In this document: one piece after another, positions 47,981-58,012 of the stretch | Layout: each line of letters starts with the position of its first letter | Numbering within the stretch: the stretch's first letter is position 1 | Assembly (NCBI RefSeq): GCF_958298935.1 | Contig: NC_084933.1 | Location: 12,693,001-12,757,000, forward strand | Direction of reading: 5' to 3' | Length of the DNA stretch: 64,000 nucleotides | Source of the DNA: Phragmites australis | Taxonomy: Eukaryota > Streptophyta > Magnoliopsida > Poales > Poaceae | The notes under the pieces: model-generated | Databases searched by the model: none | What the model was told of the DNA's origin: nothing | Seen by the model: only the letters and a program-made list of their open reading frames with translations | Program-made: the position numbers and the translations under genes

Positions 47981-47993
47981 TGGTATCAGAGCC
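47981..47993 (+). other. Primer-binding site (tRNA-Met)
   Basis: TGGTATCAGAGCC, four bases after the 5' LTR. This is the standard initiator-tRNA-Met site of Tekay/Del-like gypsy and copia elements. Confidence 0.9.
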
Positions 47994-48149
47994 GTATTGA
48001 CCGTAGGTCGCAAGCCTAGCTAAAAATGGTCGCGTATTAAGGATTAATTTATAAAAACTATATTTGCAAAATCTTCGTTTACCCTTGAGCTTCATATTAT
48101 TGCTTTATTGAAAATGCTTTAGTGATACTCTCTTGTTTCCAAACTGTAG

Positions 48150-48947
48150 ATGGCCCGTATCAAGAAGACTGCCCGCAAGACCACCGGCGGCTATGTTCCT
48201 CCCCGTGCCCCGACCACCTTTGCACCCAACGCCTCTGCTGGACCCAACCGTGGAGTCACTATTTCTAAGTATGGAAGCAAGAAGCTGTATCATTCCAAGG
48301 GATTTGAAGCAGGGAAGGCACCAATGATACTGGTGGAAATGCTGCAGCATCTGGGGTACACCAAGGCGCCTGTCTACCACGGTCTTTGTCAGACTCGTCC
48401 AGGACGTGAGGAGTGGACGATAGAGTTGTGCATCTACGGTTCTCCAGAAGGCGACGACAACTATGAGATCGTGGGCATCCACAAAGCAATGGCCGTCCGT
48501 GCAAGCTTCGAAGTAGGGATCCGAGACGCAGCAAGGCAGGCCATGGCTCGTGTCTGTGAGCGCCACAGGAGCACTCTGAGGGGGACTTCCTATGACTACT
48601 TCCCTCGTCGGGAGCGTGGAAGCCGGGACATCAAGGTGAAGGCAACCACCCACGAGCATAGCGGTGTGGCTCGACAGCAGGTGCTGCTAGCTACAACACT
48701 GCATGAGGACCTGGATGAAGCTTTGGACGAGCTTCAGGACACCCGCAAGCGTCTTCGTGATGCCGAAGCATAGATCAAGGAGCTACAGAAGAGCCTCAAC
48801 AGGATGTCCATCTCTTCTGACTCAGAGGACCAGTCCGTTCACTCGCCCTCTCCCAAGAGGCCGCGCCACAGTGATCCTTCTAGCGAGGAGACTTCGGAGG
48901 ACGATGACCAGTCAACTGCTAAACCATCTGTTGGGTCACATGCTTAG
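48150..48947 (+). pseudogene. Gypsy extra ORF with histone H3-like N-terminal tail
   Basis: ATG at 48150 starts MARIKKTARKTTGGYVPPR, which follows the H3 tail (A-R-x-K-x-T-A-R-K-x-T-G-G) with Lys4 and Lys9 equivalents kept. A globular middle part (about residues 45-145: GYTKAPVYHGLCQTRPGREE, WTIELCIYG, VRASFEVGIRDAARQAMARV) has an alpha-beta-beta-alpha look, vaguely like a dsRNA-binding fold. The C-terminal part is a coiled coil (LHEDLDEALDELQDTRKRLR) followed by a Ser/Asp/Glu-rich tail with a basic PKRPRH patch. One in-frame TAG at 48771-48773 (probably from CAG) interrupts it; the frame then continues to TAG at 48945-48947. It lies between the primer-binding site and gag, on the same strand. 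Function is unknown; interaction with chromatin readers is an inference from the tail. Confidence 0.7.
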
Positions 48948-49223
48948 GAGACCACCTGGAGCTAGTTTAATAAGTCGTCAAGATCATTTGTGTCGTCTGT
49001 TCTAATCTTTGTGTGGTCGTGTCTGTTTTGTGATCAATGTGTCGAGTTGGATCTTTGCGTGATTGTTGATGTAAGGTGGATGCTCTTTCTCCATGTTGCA
49101 TCAGTTATCTTATAATATAATAAATAGTTGGTTGTCTTTTGCTTTTGTTCTTTCTGTCTCAGTCATATCTTGTCATCTTTGCTTTTCCCCCCTGTTCTCC
49201 GCTCATACCTTGGCAACCAGCAG

Positions 49224-50867
49224 ATGGTGAACACCAGGAGAAACCCCCGCACCGACAACAACAATGTCAACAACAACCAACAACTGCCGCATCCTCCTCC
49301 GCCACCTCAGTTCAACGTGGAGCAAATGATGGCCATGCAAACACAAATTCTTCAAGGACTAGCTCAGATTATGGCGAATATGCAGTAGGCCCCCGTGCAC
49401 ATGCAAGCTCCTCCTCCTCCACCGCAGAATAGGTTGGGAGAGTTTATGAGAACCAAACCCCTAGTGTTCTCACAGGCTGTGGAACCAATGGATGCTGATG
49501 ACTGGTTGAAAGCCACGGAGAAGAAACTCCAGATAGCTCAGTGCAACGACAGGGAAAAGGTCTTGTTTGCTTCACATCAACTTTCCGGACCAGCGGCAGA
49601 TTGGTGGGACGCATATGTCAATGCCCATGAAGACACACAAGCCATTACATGGGCGGAGTTTCGGACCAGCTTTTGCAATCACCATATACCAGCTGGGGCA
49701 ATGAAACTCAAAAAGAAGGAATTTCATGAGCTTAAACAAGGAGCTATGTCTGTGAGTGAATATGTGGCAAAGTTCACACAACTATCAAGGTATGCCCCCA
49801 AGGATGTCGATACGGATGAGAAAAACCAGGAGCACTTCCTAGAGGGCCTGAATGATGGTATCCAATATGCATTGCTTCCCCAAGACTTTGCAAGCTTCCA
49901 GGCTATGGTGAATAAAGCCCTGGTGGTGGAACACAAACGCCGCCAGATGGATCATAAGAGGAAAATGTCTTCTCAAGGCCAAGGCTCAAGCAGTCACTCT
50001 CGACCCCGCTATAACCCACCTCAGCAAGGACCCATGTTCCGCCAACAGAACCAGCATCAAAATCAGAACCAGCATCAAAACCAGAACAAGCTACAGGTGC
50101 AAACTCAGCGCTCAAGCTTCCAAGCCCCTCGTCAGACCCAACCCCCGGGGCCTCAACAGAAGTTTGGCGATCAGGCACCTTCCACCGGAAAGGCATGTTT
50201 CATTTGTGGTGAAGTAGGGCATTCTGCCAATAAATGCCCGAGGAAGAAACCCAACAACCCTCCCATGCAGTATGGTAATGGGAATGCTCCAAAGTAAGGA
50301 CAGCATCAAGCTCCAGGCCGCAATGGGAACTCGGCACCAGCTCCAACCAACCGGGCTCAACAGAAGAACGCACGTGGGTGAGTCAACCATGTCACTGCTG
50401 AAGAAGTCCAAGAAGCGCAAGACGTGGTGCTTGGTATGTTCCTTGTCAACTCAAACCCAGCATCAGTTTTATTTGATTCAGGAGCATTGCATTCATTCAT
50501 CACTACAAGATATGTTGCAAAGTATAATCTGCCAATTGTGCATATGAAGCAGCAAATGATTATTAGCTCTCCTGGAGGAGAAATGAGGGCAAAGTATATA
50601 TGCTCAAAGCTAAGCCTTTATATAAGGGGGGTAGACTTCTTAGCCAACCTTGTAGTTCTGGAATCCAGTGGAATTGGTGTTATTTTGGGTATGGACTGGC
50701 TGGCAAAATATAAGGGAATCATAGACTGCACCAGAAGAGCAGTTCAACTGACTAACAGAGAAGGCACGCAGGTCGAGTTTGTTGCAACTATACCCTCGAT
50801 AGAGGAATGCTCACTAAATTAAATGAAGGGTATTCCTATAGAAGAGATCAATGTGGTGAACGAGTTG
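49224..50867 (+). pseudogene. Ty3/gypsy gag-protease
   Basis: A single frame runs from MVNTRRNPRTDNNN (49224). The gag domain (about 49470-49950) includes WLKATEKKLQIAQCNDREKV, AADWWDAYVN and GAMSVSEYVAKFTQLSRYAP. A Gln/Asn-rich linker precedes the zinc knuckle CFICGEVGHSANKC (CX2CX4HX4C, intact, about 50196-50237). The aspartic protease follows (VLFDSGALHSFIT, about 50472, with the D-S-G triad, and GVILGMDWL near 50680). It ends in the spacer before RT (MKGIPIEEINVVNE, 50824-50865). In-frame stops at 49386, 50295, 50379 and 50820 break it, with no frameshift until the deletion point. Confidence 0.9.
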
Positions 50868-50872
50868 AAGAT

Positions 50873-53192
50873 TCAGCTCCAGCATTGAAGATTCGGCCGG
50901 CCATGCATCTCCCTCTCTGTCCCTTCCCTTCTATAAAATCCATGCCACCAAGTTCGCCATCCTTTCGAGCACCCCGTCCACCCTTCTCCTCTTTCTCTCC
51001 CACACGGAATTGACCCCGACACCGGTCTTCTTCTCCGCCGCCGGTGAGAGCTCACCGCCACCCTTGTTCTTCTTGACTGAGCCCTCTTTTGACCCTGGTT
51101 CTTGCTCTTGGGCGTTGCGGGGCCTTCGATAAAATCTCCCGACGTTCCTAGGCTTCTCCCCGTCACCGGAGCGCCGCCGCACCGAGCTCCGAGGTCACTA
51201 ACCGCCGTTCTTCACCGCCGGCCACCTTCGGATCCTCTCCATCGGCAAGAAGCCCTCCGTCAGACTCCCCTTCGCCTCCTCTATCTTTTGCGCCGTTCCC
51301 CGCCGAGGTCCGTGCCCGTTTGCGCCATTCCGGTGAAGGTCCGGCGATCCCTGCCACCACCGGTTGCCGCCCACGCGTGCCTGTTCCGCCGGCCAAGCCC
51401 CCTTCAATCTCGACCGCCCGATCAAGATCCAACGGCCCAGATTATTTGGTGCATACCCCTTTGAAATCCGGTGCACCGTAGGCATGGACCGGCCTTCTAG
51501 GCCATGGTCCATGGTCTCGTAGACCTTTTCCATACGATTTTGTTTTGAGAAATAAATCTGTTTCGCTTTATGACGTCATAAATCCAATTTTCAGTATAAA
51601 AACAATTCGGATTTTCTCTGATTATAAGAAAAATTGCAGAAACACCCCCGGAACTTCAAACGCTCACAACTTTTTGCTCGTAGCTCCGATTTAGACGATC
51701 TTTGCGCTCATATTCTCGTAGCGACGTGTCGATTCTGTTTATAGGGTTTTCCCTACTTTGAGGTCTGGTTGCTGTACTGTTCTTATGTATGATTGTGTGC
51801 TCGTGTAGACGATTTAGTCCAGGAGTTCGGAAACTTTCAGGAAGAAGATTTTGAAGGACCTGTGCATCATTGCGATGAAGGCAAGTGTCTTGACCATGTT
51901 GCAAACCCAGTTTTTATATAAAAATAGTCTTTATCCAATATGCATGCTGTTTTACAAAATGGGTAGTATAGCAAATACTAGTGTTCGTTGTAGATGTTTT
52001 ATCCTTAAAATAACATCATGTTTATGCTTAGCCATGCTTTTAGATGAACATGTAGCGTGTAGGTGATGAATCATGAGTTATGAACTAAAAGTTGATATAG
52101 GAAGTATGTCATGAAAACTGATGTTGTTAAGGGAGTTAACAACAAAGATAATTGGGGTTTTGGGCAAGAAAGGGCTATTTTTCCCGGCATGGTTGGTTGT
52201 TTGGAAATGTTTGGTAATCTACCCTTATGGGGTTATTGGCGGTCTTGCCCAGACCATTTTAAGGACCGGTTCGTGGAGCGACCATCCATGGCAAACAGAA
52301 CAACCACGAGACTAATATGGTACGGTTTGGCCTAGTAATTAGATGTTCTCCTAGTGTTGTATGAGCCAATTGGATGTGTAGATAAGGAAGGGTTACTTCT
52401 CGATTCTACCCGGCAGAAGAGGGGGCTTCTGGGGTGGAGGGTTACTCCACTTATGTACGGCGATGAAACCTTAGTGGGCAAGTGCATACTGGGAGACTCT
52501 TTGGAAAAGCCTCGTAGTGATCTCTTGGCGCACACCCCGGAAGTGTGTAAGGTACCAGCAGGTACCGGCAACAGAGAAGATCACGACTCGTGGGTAAAGT
52601 GTACAAACTCTACAAAGTGTCAAACTGAATATTCAGCCGTGCTCACGGTTATGAGCAGCATGGACCCTCACATGATTAGTCGGGTGGTTGTTTTTCTTGG
52701 TTGAGAATTGATTGGATTCTCGGAGGTTAAAGAAAATCTTTTGTAAATTTTTCCCTGTTTAAAATAAAATTTGCTTTTCCATAGTTCAGGGATAAAATTG
52801 GCTTTTATGGAAATGAAACCCTAGAGAATAGGAAACCTTGTTTAAAGCCACCATATCAAATTTAATTTTCCCCCGCTTGTTGAGTATTGGAAATACTCAC
52901 ACTTGCTGTTTCAGAAGGTGAAACTTTTGAAGAATTGACTTCCCTGAAGATGATGCCGAGTTATAGGCTTGTGGAACTCCCGGTCGGCTGCCTGTTGGTT
53001 GGAGCTGCGCCGTTCTTTTCCGCTGTGCTGTATTTTCTTTAGGCCCGTGTGTGGTCATTTTGTAATAATTAGCATTGTAATAAGAAGCACTGTGTCTGTT
53101 ACGCACTAATGAAGTCGCTATATGTATGAATAAACTGATTCTGGCATACATATAGTTTACATCTGGTTTTGGTCTTAAAACCAGGTGTGACA
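50873..53192 (+). mobile_element. 3' LTR, 5'-truncated
   Basis: Homology with the 5' LTR begins at AGCTCCAGCATTGAAGATTC (50873), matching 45711. It ends at GGTGTGACA (53192). Small indels separate the copies: about 50 bases near 52110-52160 are present only here, and 10 bases near 52936 are missing here. The LTR lacks its first 600 or so bases. Confidence 0.85.
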
Positions 53193-55719
53193 AGTAGGAA
53201 CTGGGTCTATGATTGGTTAGAATGAACCGAGTCTGGAGACTTAGCCTTCAAAAGCCCTGTGATCATAGAAGTGACTTAGACCATTCAAGGGATTGCTAAC
53301 GAAGGGTCTCTAGAGACCAACAGAGAGAATGACCTACTTACCAAGGCCCTGGGGAACAAGGAACACCGAGTCGCACTCAAGTCATCGGATCAAAAGTGGG
53401 CTGGAAGCATAAGTTCCCAAACGCCACGGGCCAGTACAAGACCCATAATAGATATAAGAAGACCCTAGCAGAAGAGATACAAGAATAGGTTAAGTTCTAG
53501 TTCATGAAAATATGGAATGAAAAGGAGAAGGAAAGGGCGGCATTAATGATGATAGATCAACCAACCAGCCCAGGATTTCAGAGCAGCACCAGATCCACGC
53601 AGGTCGATAGCTAGAGATATCCTATAGGTGATATCACAGAGGTTGCCCCTTGCATGCTACATATTCTGTTCGGCAAAAGGGAGACTTCACTGTCAAGGCT
53701 GCCATGGGTCAGGCCGCTACAGGCCGTGCCTTTCACAATCAAGACATTTCAGTCGGTTACGTCAAGGTAAAAGTGCACTCGGTACAGCCACTTTTCATGA
53801 AGTACAAGCTAGACACCAGCACACCTGAGGGTACCAAGATTCTTGATGAGGCTGTTGGCAACTTCATTCTATGGCCCAGATGGGATATCATCTTCAGTTG
53901 TCAGCAGTCACAATTGCCAGCGTCACGGCCACCCCCATGCCTATCATCTCTCCCTCAGACACCTCTGCCCTAGAGCCAAGCCTCTCCGCCTCAAGCACCT
54001 TCACCCCCATGCCTAGTATATCCGCCTCAGGCATCTTCGTATCATGCTTCACTGTCTGCGACTCTGGCACCTCCGCCTCTAGCATCTATGACACATTCAC
54101 ATCCACCCCGGTATCTCCGCCTCGGCGTCTACGCCTCTGACACATTCACCTGAGCATCGAAGAGTCCCTATCATGGTTACCCCATACGAAAAGACTCTAA
54201 CATCATCAATAAAGAGGTGGCTTCTATCCTCAAAAGCAAAGGCATCATCCCTTCAGGAATCCCTAGCGAAGGGCGATCTCACGAAAGAGACCAGAAAAAC
54301 ATAAAGTACCCATCAGTTGGATTTCTTGCTTACACCGGAAGTTCCTGAGAAATATGAGTATGGCAAGCCATTTTTGCCATTATTTCAACTCCAAGAACGT
54401 CCATGGGAGATGAGAATATTCCACGAATGGTACATGAGGGCATGTCGCATGGGGTTCTCCATAATCATTGCTTCTGTCCCTGTTAATGTTTTTCTAAGCG
54501 GAAACTCCTATCTCATGGTGGATTTTAAGGACATGCACGCTTTGTTCTGCCATGACAAACTCAACATCAATCTCATAAGCATGTGGTGCCTGTAAGTGCC
54601 TACAATCTACCCCTACGTTCATATATCTACCAATATATGCTATAGAAGCTAATGAATAGTAACTTGTTCTGTAGGATGCAATTTAACGATGCGGAAAAGT
54701 TACCAGTTGGTTTCATTAATCTGCAACGAATTTCCTAGCCCAACTTGATCGTGAAGTTGAGGACTGATGACCCCAAGATTAAGAGGAAGAGTAACAAGAA
54801 GAAAGCAAGGGTCATAAGAGAAATTACAAAAAAACATGCAGGCTTGAAATGTCAACCTACATAGGAAGGCCTATGCTAGAAATACATGACAAAGACTACA
54901 TCATGGCTCCCTACAACTTTAAGTAAGTGTGATTGTCAAGAACCTAACATAAGTATTCAACTTAATTGGTCAATCGAGAACCTAACATAAAGATTCATGT
55001 TGTGACCACTTTATTTGTATAATGTTGATGTCGAAGTCGAGCAGACTTGTGGTCCTTCACTCAGCCAATTTCCCTCAAAAATTTCACCAAGATCTTAACG
55101 ATGTTATACAGAGGTAAAGAAAATCCCCATCCATAAAATTCTTAAAAATCATTTATGAATTGATAATTACTTATTGGCATTCGAATAGGGCCTATAAATG
55201 GTACGTAACAAAAGGTGGGATACATGATACTACCAAGTAGGATGCGATGGCTGTCCGTACACACTTTTCGGTAATAACTCACCTCTAATGCTTGTATCTC
55301 ACTATTTATGATGAAGAGTCTTATTGAACTAAGGAATATGTTGCTTTTTTTTAAAGTGCCACAAGCAAGGTTTCAATACCATTCTTTGTGGATATTATGT
55401 TTGCGACTTTCTTAGGGTAAACGGGAGGTACAAAACAAACCCCGATACTTTAAATCATCATTGTGCTTGCACATTCTTATTTGGTTATGTTTCTATTGTC
55501 AGCAGTGTTTTAAATCTTTTAGTTGTGATTTCATTTCAGGCATGGATGATCGAATGTACCAACACCTCTCTCACAGACGAAGATATTCAAAACGTGCAAC
55601 GTGACATGTGCCAATTCATTATGCACGAAGTCATCCACAAGAGTGGCAGATTCTTTGATCTTAGAGGTGAATTAGCTAGCCATCCGAGGCTTTGTGAGTG
55701 GGAGAGGAAAGAATCTTAA
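53193..55719 (+). pseudogene. CACTA second gene, downstream part with Ulp1-like (C48) domain
   Basis: Translated pieces in order are NWVYDWLE and ENDLLTKALGNKEH (about 53200-53370), then VKVKVHSVQPLFMKYKLDTS, TPEGTKILDEAVGNFILWPR (53760-53880) and a Pro/Ser repeat (53930-54130). A Ulp1-protease-like region follows: YGKPFLPLFQLQERPWEMRI and HEWYMRACRMGF (54360-54460), DFKDMHALFCHDKLNINLIS (about 54522), DKDYIMAPYNFK (about 54889), QGFNTILCGYYVCDFL with the Cys position of C48 peptidases (about 55365), and DMCQFIMHEVIHKSGRFFDL (about 55602). At least three intron-like gaps (54594-54675, 54923-55020, 55110-55190) separate the pieces. Stops and frame changes are present. Such Ulp1-type proteins are common second genes of plant CACTA elements. 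Confidence 0.82.
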
Positions 55720-56291
55720 GAATGTTGGCTTGTGATGTAAATTTACCTTTGATGTAAAAATATTGTACTTGTTAATGTTATTGTACTTGTGTTGATTCAA
55801 ATGCTATTGAAATCTGTGATGTTTGAAATCTATCTTGAAAATATGTTGAAATCTGGAGGGAATAAATTATATGCTTATTATTAATTTTTTGAATTAAATA
55901 CATACTACATGCAGGTCCTTATGTTACTTGCCTATAGAAATCTATCTATCTATAGGCGAATGCTAAAGTGCGTCACCTGTAAAACTTTTTCCACGTGCGG
56001 TTCACTTAAGGAACTGCCTGTGGAAATATTTTTTCACATGCGGTCCCATAAGAGAACCGCCTACGAAAAGTTATTTCCACATGCAGTTCACTTAAGAGAA
56101 CCGAATGCGAAAAGTTATTTCCACAGACAGTTCACTTAAGGAAGCACCCGTGGAAATAGATTTCCACAGCCAGTTTGTTTTGCACCTGTGGAAATCGTTC
56201 ATTTCCACAGGCCTTCGATCACAGGCAGTTGTTCTAAACGCCTATGAAAACCGTTTACGAACCACCTTTGGAAATAGTTTATGTAGTAGTG
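55720..56291. repeat. CACTA right subterminal repeats and terminus
   Basis: From about 55930 the motifs CACGTGCGGTTCACTTAAGG, GGAACTGCCTGTGGAAATA, TTTCCACAGNCAGTT and inversions repeat every 35-45 bases. The terminal sequence ends TTTATGTAGTAGTG at 56291. Bases 55740-55925 are AT-rich 3' flank of the Ulp1-like gene. Confidence 0.85.
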
Positions 56292-56400
56292 ATCCTCCCA
56301 AACTGTACTAGAGCCTCCAATTAGTGACCATTTTGCGCAAGTCCATTGATGAATGACATCCAAGAAGCAACATTAGGTGATCAACAATTAGTAAACCACC
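56292..56400 (-). pseudogene. PPR protein pseudogene, part upstream of the CACTA insertion
   Basis: The minus strand codes SPNVASWMSFINGLAQNGH, a stop, then LEALVQFGR, a classic PPR repeat. It joins directly, through the ATC target site, to FRHHVNPNEI at 33135. Upstream of about 56400 the resemblance fades, so the break with the neighbouring P4-ATPase sequence lies between here and 58013. Confidence 0.82.
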
Positions 56401-56504
56401 GATCTTACGAATATGTGATGAGTGTAGGGGATACTCCATCCGGTGAATCAAGCACCAACGATGGAGATTTTGTACATATTCGGACCTCCAGGAGGACAAT
56501 AACC

Positions 56505-57961
56505 CTATGTCATGTGTTCTTGTATATTTATCTTCAAGACCAAGTACAAGGGGGTCATGGCTCCATTAAAAAATTAGGATTTTATCCCGTGGTATCGATG
56601 GCATGAATGCCACCTCGAGTCCACGTTAGAGCTCCACTAAGAATATGCTCACGGTCGCCAAGACTCTTCCAACCATAGCTCTTGAGTCATCAAGTCACAA
56701 AGACAAGATCTCAACCCGGATAAGCCACTAAGCCACAAAGACAAGGTCTCACCACTAGCCACTCTCCCTTTCACTTATCATTTTTTTCACTTTGGAGCTT
56801 GAGCCACCAAGGCAAGGGTCTTCGCGTTCCCGTACACGTGTCTTGCCGTCGCTCCACACCAAGTCGGAGGGTCAACAAGCTTGAGCAACTTCGGCTCAAG
56901 GTGCTGACAAGTCACCAAGACTCCAAGGTTCGGTGTACCACCCGGTACAAGCTAGGATCACTCTTTGTTCCACTCTCTAGGCAGCAATCACCCAACAACA
57001 CCCTTTCAAGGCCTATAAGCACTAATTACTCACTAAACATGTGCTTAATTGCCTTGGATGATCACATTAAACACTTTGGTGGCTTGGATCTCTTCTCAAG
57101 TGTATATGCATTTCTCTAAACTCCAACAGCATACCACACCTTCAAATGACTGAGTGGAGGGGTATTTATAGCCTCAAACCCGCCAACTAGCTATTTTCCC
57201 AATGGCTCAGAAAAGCTGTTAACACCGTATGATCTGGTGAGAACAGTAGTACTAAAACCAGATCATCCGGTGAGTACATCTTCAGAAACTAGCCGTAGGA
57301 ACCCCACTAAAAATCATCCTGAGCTCCGGATACTCTGGTGAGATCTTTAACTCTATCACCGGACTTTCCGGTGAGTTCACTTGAGCCAGACCATGCTACT
57401 TCTTTTCTGCAAGAAATGCTCCAGTGTGTTGATCTTCAGAGCACCGGACCTTCCGGTGTGTTGTTCTTCATTGTTCAACATTTTCCATCGCCTCTGCAAG
57501 AAATGCTTTGATGCTACAATTCAGTGTGAACATTTCAAGCACCGTACTATCTGGTCAAGTCTTCATCTTTTCCTCTGCACTAAAAAATACTCTGGTGCAC
57601 TTCCTCCGGTGTGCACAAGCCAAGCACCAGACTATCCGCTCAGCTGTTCTCCATTCTTCAGTACAACACCCTTCTCTGGAAGAATTGCTCTAGTGAGCAC
57701 ACTTGCCAATCACCTGACCTTCCGGTGAGATCTTTAGCATTCTCTCCCTTTTTGTCAGAAATGCTCCGGTGAGTTCTACACATAGAGCACTAGACCATCT
57801 GGTGAGAGCAATTCTCCTAAGATTTCTCCAATTCATTCAGTATTTGTCCCGGCTACGGTGCTTTTTTATGTATCGCATCCATAAGACCTACTAAAACATA
57901 TACTTGATAAACATGTTAGTCTTAATGACTGTGTTATCATTAATCAACAAAATCGCAAGCA
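56505..57961 (-). mobile_element. Copia (SIRE/Maximus-like) LTR, minus orientation
   Basis: The minus strand starts TGCTTGCGATTTTGTTGATT at 57961, parallel to TGTATGCAATTTTGGTGATT of the LTR at 23438. It shares the CACCGGA...TCCGGTG and GGTCTAGTGCTC phrases. A C-rich box (plus-strand AAGGGGGTC) is near 56549, close to its 3' end. TAACC occurs at 56500-56504 and 57962-57966 and may be the duplication. If so, the LTR's plus-strand left end (CTATGTCATG) lacks the expected TG. No internal region is present, so it is probably a solo LTR. Confidence 0.7.
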
Positions 57962-58012
57962 TAACCTAATAGAATTATTTTCGCTGCAACATCAATTAAC
58001 GAACAAATGTAC

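Larger units (their letters stand above)
45109..53192 (+). mobile_element. Ty3/gypsy retrotransposon with pol deletion, inserted in CACTA gene
   Basis: Two long near-identical copies (45711-47976 and 50873-53192) are the LTRs; both end GGTGTGACA. A tRNA-Met-type primer-binding site follows the first. Inside are an extra ORF with an H3-like tail (48150-48947) and gag-protease (49224-50867). RT, RNase H, integrase and the beginning of the 3' LTR are deleted. The 5' LTR start at 45109 (TGTTGCAACTTAG) is a best guess. No matching duplication is seen (TCAGG against AGTAG), and part of the CACTA gene expected here is missing, so a flanking deletion is likely. Confidence 0.8.
33136..56291 (+). mobile_element. 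23,156-bp CACTA (En/Spm) transposon with nested insertions
   Basis: The left terminus is CACTATTACAAAAGCTATTT and the right terminus, inverted, is CACTACTACATAAACTATTT (17 of 20 match). The 3-bp duplication ATC occurs at 33133-33135 and 56292-56294. Removing the element and one ATC restores the frame of the surrounding PPR gene (minus strand ...LVQFGRM then FRHHVNPNEI...). Subterminal repeats of the GGAAATAG/GCGGTTCACNTAAG type occupy 33170-33440 and 55930-56291. Cargo is a TNP2 gene, a MAP-kinase fragment, a Transposase_24/Ulp1 gene, a solo LTR and a gypsy element. Without the two retrotransposon insertions it would be about 11 kb, a normal size for an autonomous CACTA. Confidence 0.88.

Noticed and set aside
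47981..47993. Partial tRNA gene
   Set aside because: It is only the tRNA-complementary primer-binding site after an LTR; no cloverleaf sequence follows. The same holds for 25044.
48150..48220. A true histone H3 gene
   Set aside because: Only the tail matches; the rest lacks the histone fold and lies in retrotransposon order.
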